From the NCBI RefSeq assembly GCF_031458095.1, contig NZ_JAVDXU010000001.1, positions 62,001 to 126,000 of the forward strand: a stretch of DNA of 64,000 nt. Reading direction: 5' to 3'. The translations under genes were made by a program, and so were the position numbers. This DNA comes from Pelomonas saccharophila_A (GTDB taxonomy: Bacteria > Pseudomonadota > Gammaproteobacteria > Burkholderiales > Burkholderiaceae_C). Below the pieces are notes generated by a model. The model did not search any database. It was not told where the DNA came from and was given only the letters and a program-made list of their open reading frames with translations. Position 1 is the stretch's first letter, and the number at the start of each line of letters is the position of its first letter. Shown here piece by piece: positions 62,915 through 64,000 of this stretch.

Positions 62915-63550
62915 ATGAGCAAGCTGAGTGAATTCCGAAAGAGCTACGAACTAGGGGAGCTGGACGAGGCGCAGGCCGCCGATGGGCCGCTCGCCCTCTT
63001 CAATCGCTGGATGGACGAGGCCATTGCCCACGATGTGTCCGAGCCCACGGCCATGACGGTGGCGACCGTCGGCGCCGACCAGCGGCCCTCGACGCGCGTC
63101 GTGCTGCTGAAGGGCTGCGATGCCCGCGGCATGGTCTGGTTCACCAATTACGAAAGCCGCAAAGGTGAGGAGTTAGCAGGCAATCCTTTTGCGGCCCTGC
63201 AATTCCACTGGGTGGAGATGGAGCGCGTGGTGCGCATCGAGGGCCGCGTCGAAAAGACCTCCAGCCAGGAGTCGGACGAGTATTTCAAGAGCCGGCCGCT
63301 GGATTCGCGCCTCGGTGCCTGGGCCTCGCCGCAGAGCCGCGTCATCTCCTCGCGCGCCGTGCTGGTGGCCAATGCGGCCAAGGCGGCCGTCCAGCATGGG
63401 CTCAACCCCGACCGTCCGCCGCATTGGGGCGGCTACCGCCTGGTGCCGGACCGCTATGAGTTCTGGCAGGGGCGCCGTTCGCGCCTGCACGACCGGCTGG
63501 TGTTCACGCGTGACGCCGACCGCTGGATCAGGGAGCGGCTCGCGCCCTAG
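62915..63550 (+). CDS. pdxH: Pyridoxamine 5'-phosphate oxidase
   Basis: FMN-dependent PNP/PMP oxidase of 211 residues, the final step of pyridoxal-phosphate synthesis and salvage. Conserved blocks: SYELGELDEAQAADGPLALF, EPTAMTVATVGADQRPSTRVVLLKG, FTNYESRKGEEL, PFAALQFHWVEMERVVRIEG, SRPLDSRLGAWASPQSRVI, and the C-terminal PPHWGGYRLVPDRYEFWQGRRSRLHDR region. Length and motifs are complete. Its stop overlaps the convergent gene's stop. Confidence 0.96.
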   Translation: MSKLSEFRKSYELGELDEAQAADGPLALFNRWMDEAIAHDVSEPTAMTVATVGADQRPSTRVVLLKGCDARGMVWFTNYESRKGEELAGNPFAALQFHWVEMERVVRIEGRVEKTSSQESDEYFKSRPLDSRLGAWASPQSRVISSRAVLVANAAKAAVQHGLNPDRPPHWGGYRLVPDRYEFWQGRRSRLHDRLVFTRDADRWIRERLAP

Positions 63551-64000
63551 TTGACGGCGTTGCCGTCTTCGACGCGGTAGTAGAGGCCGTAGGGATCGTC
63601 CATCAGCACGGCCAACTGGCCTTCGACGACGACCGGCTCCAGCGTGTAGCGCACCGGCTTCTTCGTGCGCACTTCCACCAGGCCTTCCGGGCCGGCCGGC
63701 ACGCAGAAGGAGCAGGTGGTCGGCACCGAGGACAGCAGGAAGTGTTGCTGCTTGTCGCCGGCTTCCAGCGGCATCATGAAGCCCTGCACCTTGACCGTCT
63801 TGCGGTCCAGGGCCTGCACGGCGGCCGGGAAGGTCGGCACGATCTTTTTCTTCTCGGCCTTGGCCGTGACCTGGGACAGCAGCTTCCAGGACAGGATGTC
63901 GGCGCGTTCTTCCAGCGGCTTGAAGGGGCTGCGCGGGTCGTGGAAGCCTGGGCCCTGGCCGATGGAGGGCGCGGTCTGGGCGAACACGGCCGCGGCGGCC
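63547..64000 (-). CDS. DUF3299 protein, 5' partial
   Basis: The frame is open to the end of the window, and its first visible residues (AAAAVFAQTAPSIG) look like the end of a signal peptide, so only a few N-terminal residues are missing. The mature part contains DILSWKLLSQV, VKVQGFMMPLEAGDKQQHFLLSS, and a CSFCVPAGPEGLVEV block with a C-x-x-C pair, then a beta-rich end (VVVEGQLAVLMDDPYGLYYRVED). This fits DUF3299, a periplasmic family of unknown role whose Cys pair and Met-rich turn suggest metal or redox chemistry. Confidence 0.8.
   Translation of the reverse strand, partial: AAAAVFAQTAPSIGQGPGFHDPRSPFKPLEERADILSWKLLSQVTAKAEKKKIVPTFPAAVQALDRKTVKVQGFMMPLEAGDKQQHFLLSSVPTTCSFCVPAGPEGLVEVRTKKPVRYTLEPVVVEGQLAVLMDDPYGLYYRVEDGNAVN

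Overview
The window is about 64 kb of very GC-rich chromosome with dense, same-strand operons and beta-proteobacterial-looking proteins. Gene content (TonB receptor plus large sets of secreted glycosidases, Entner-Doudoroff genes, a LuxR regulator) suggests a plant- or soil-associated member of the Burkholderiales, in the Roseateles / Pelomonas / Mitsuaria neighbourhood. That placement is inferred from protein style, not from a marker gene. No rRNA, tRNA, CRISPR array, insertion sequence or prophage was seen. || Positions 1-14.8 kb hold a xyloglucan-degradation operon on the + strand: a GH74 endo-xyloglucanase (5' end outside the window), a GH3 enzyme with a PA14 domain, two GH31 alpha-xylosidase-like enzymes, a two-part SGNH acetylesterase of the sialate-O-acetylesterase / CE20 type, and two tandem GH27 alpha-galactosidases. 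From 15.0 to 21.4 kb come a lyase-like lipoprotein on a long proline-rich stalk, a GH2 beta-galactosidase and a LacI-family regulator. From 21.6 to 29.9 kb a third operon encodes a GH35 enzyme of the xyloglucan beta-galactosidase type, a GH29 alpha-L-fucosidase, GH42 and a second GH2. || A 27-codon gene with its own promoter and terminator (about 30.0-30.2 kb) separates this from a galactose uptake and oxidation operon (30.3-41.5 kb): dgoD, dgoK, dgoA, a secreted GH35, an SMP-30 lactonase, araF/araG/araH-type ABC transporter, a short-chain sugar dehydrogenase and a LysR regulator. Together these make a near-complete De Ley-Doudoroff route from D-galactose to pyruvate and glyceraldehyde-3-phosphate, supplied by the beta-galactosidases upstream. 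A TonB-dependent receptor whose stop codon overlaps the start of a large hybrid histidine kinase follows (41.7-47.7 kb). || From 47.8 kb on the region is mixed: a remnant of an AraC regulator fused to the start of a disulfide oxidoreductase, an SDR, exonuclease III, a membrane-anchored DUF2235 protein, a DUF4287 protein, a CGNR zinc-finger protein divergent from a GNAT-SDR operon, and a CAT-fold acetyltransferase. At 56.0-57.8 kb sits a LuxR regulator without a LuxI, flanked by two 20-bp lux-box-like dyads. One dyad faces an 18-codon ORF and a protein resembling a free-standing RNA polymerase alpha C-terminal domain; the other faces a divergent 138-residue protein. This is the best candidate in the window for an undescribed small system. 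The end carries a thioesterase, MOSC protein, eda-edd, ChaC, a MobA/MocA-type nucleotidyltransferase, pdxH and a DUF3299 protein running off the window.
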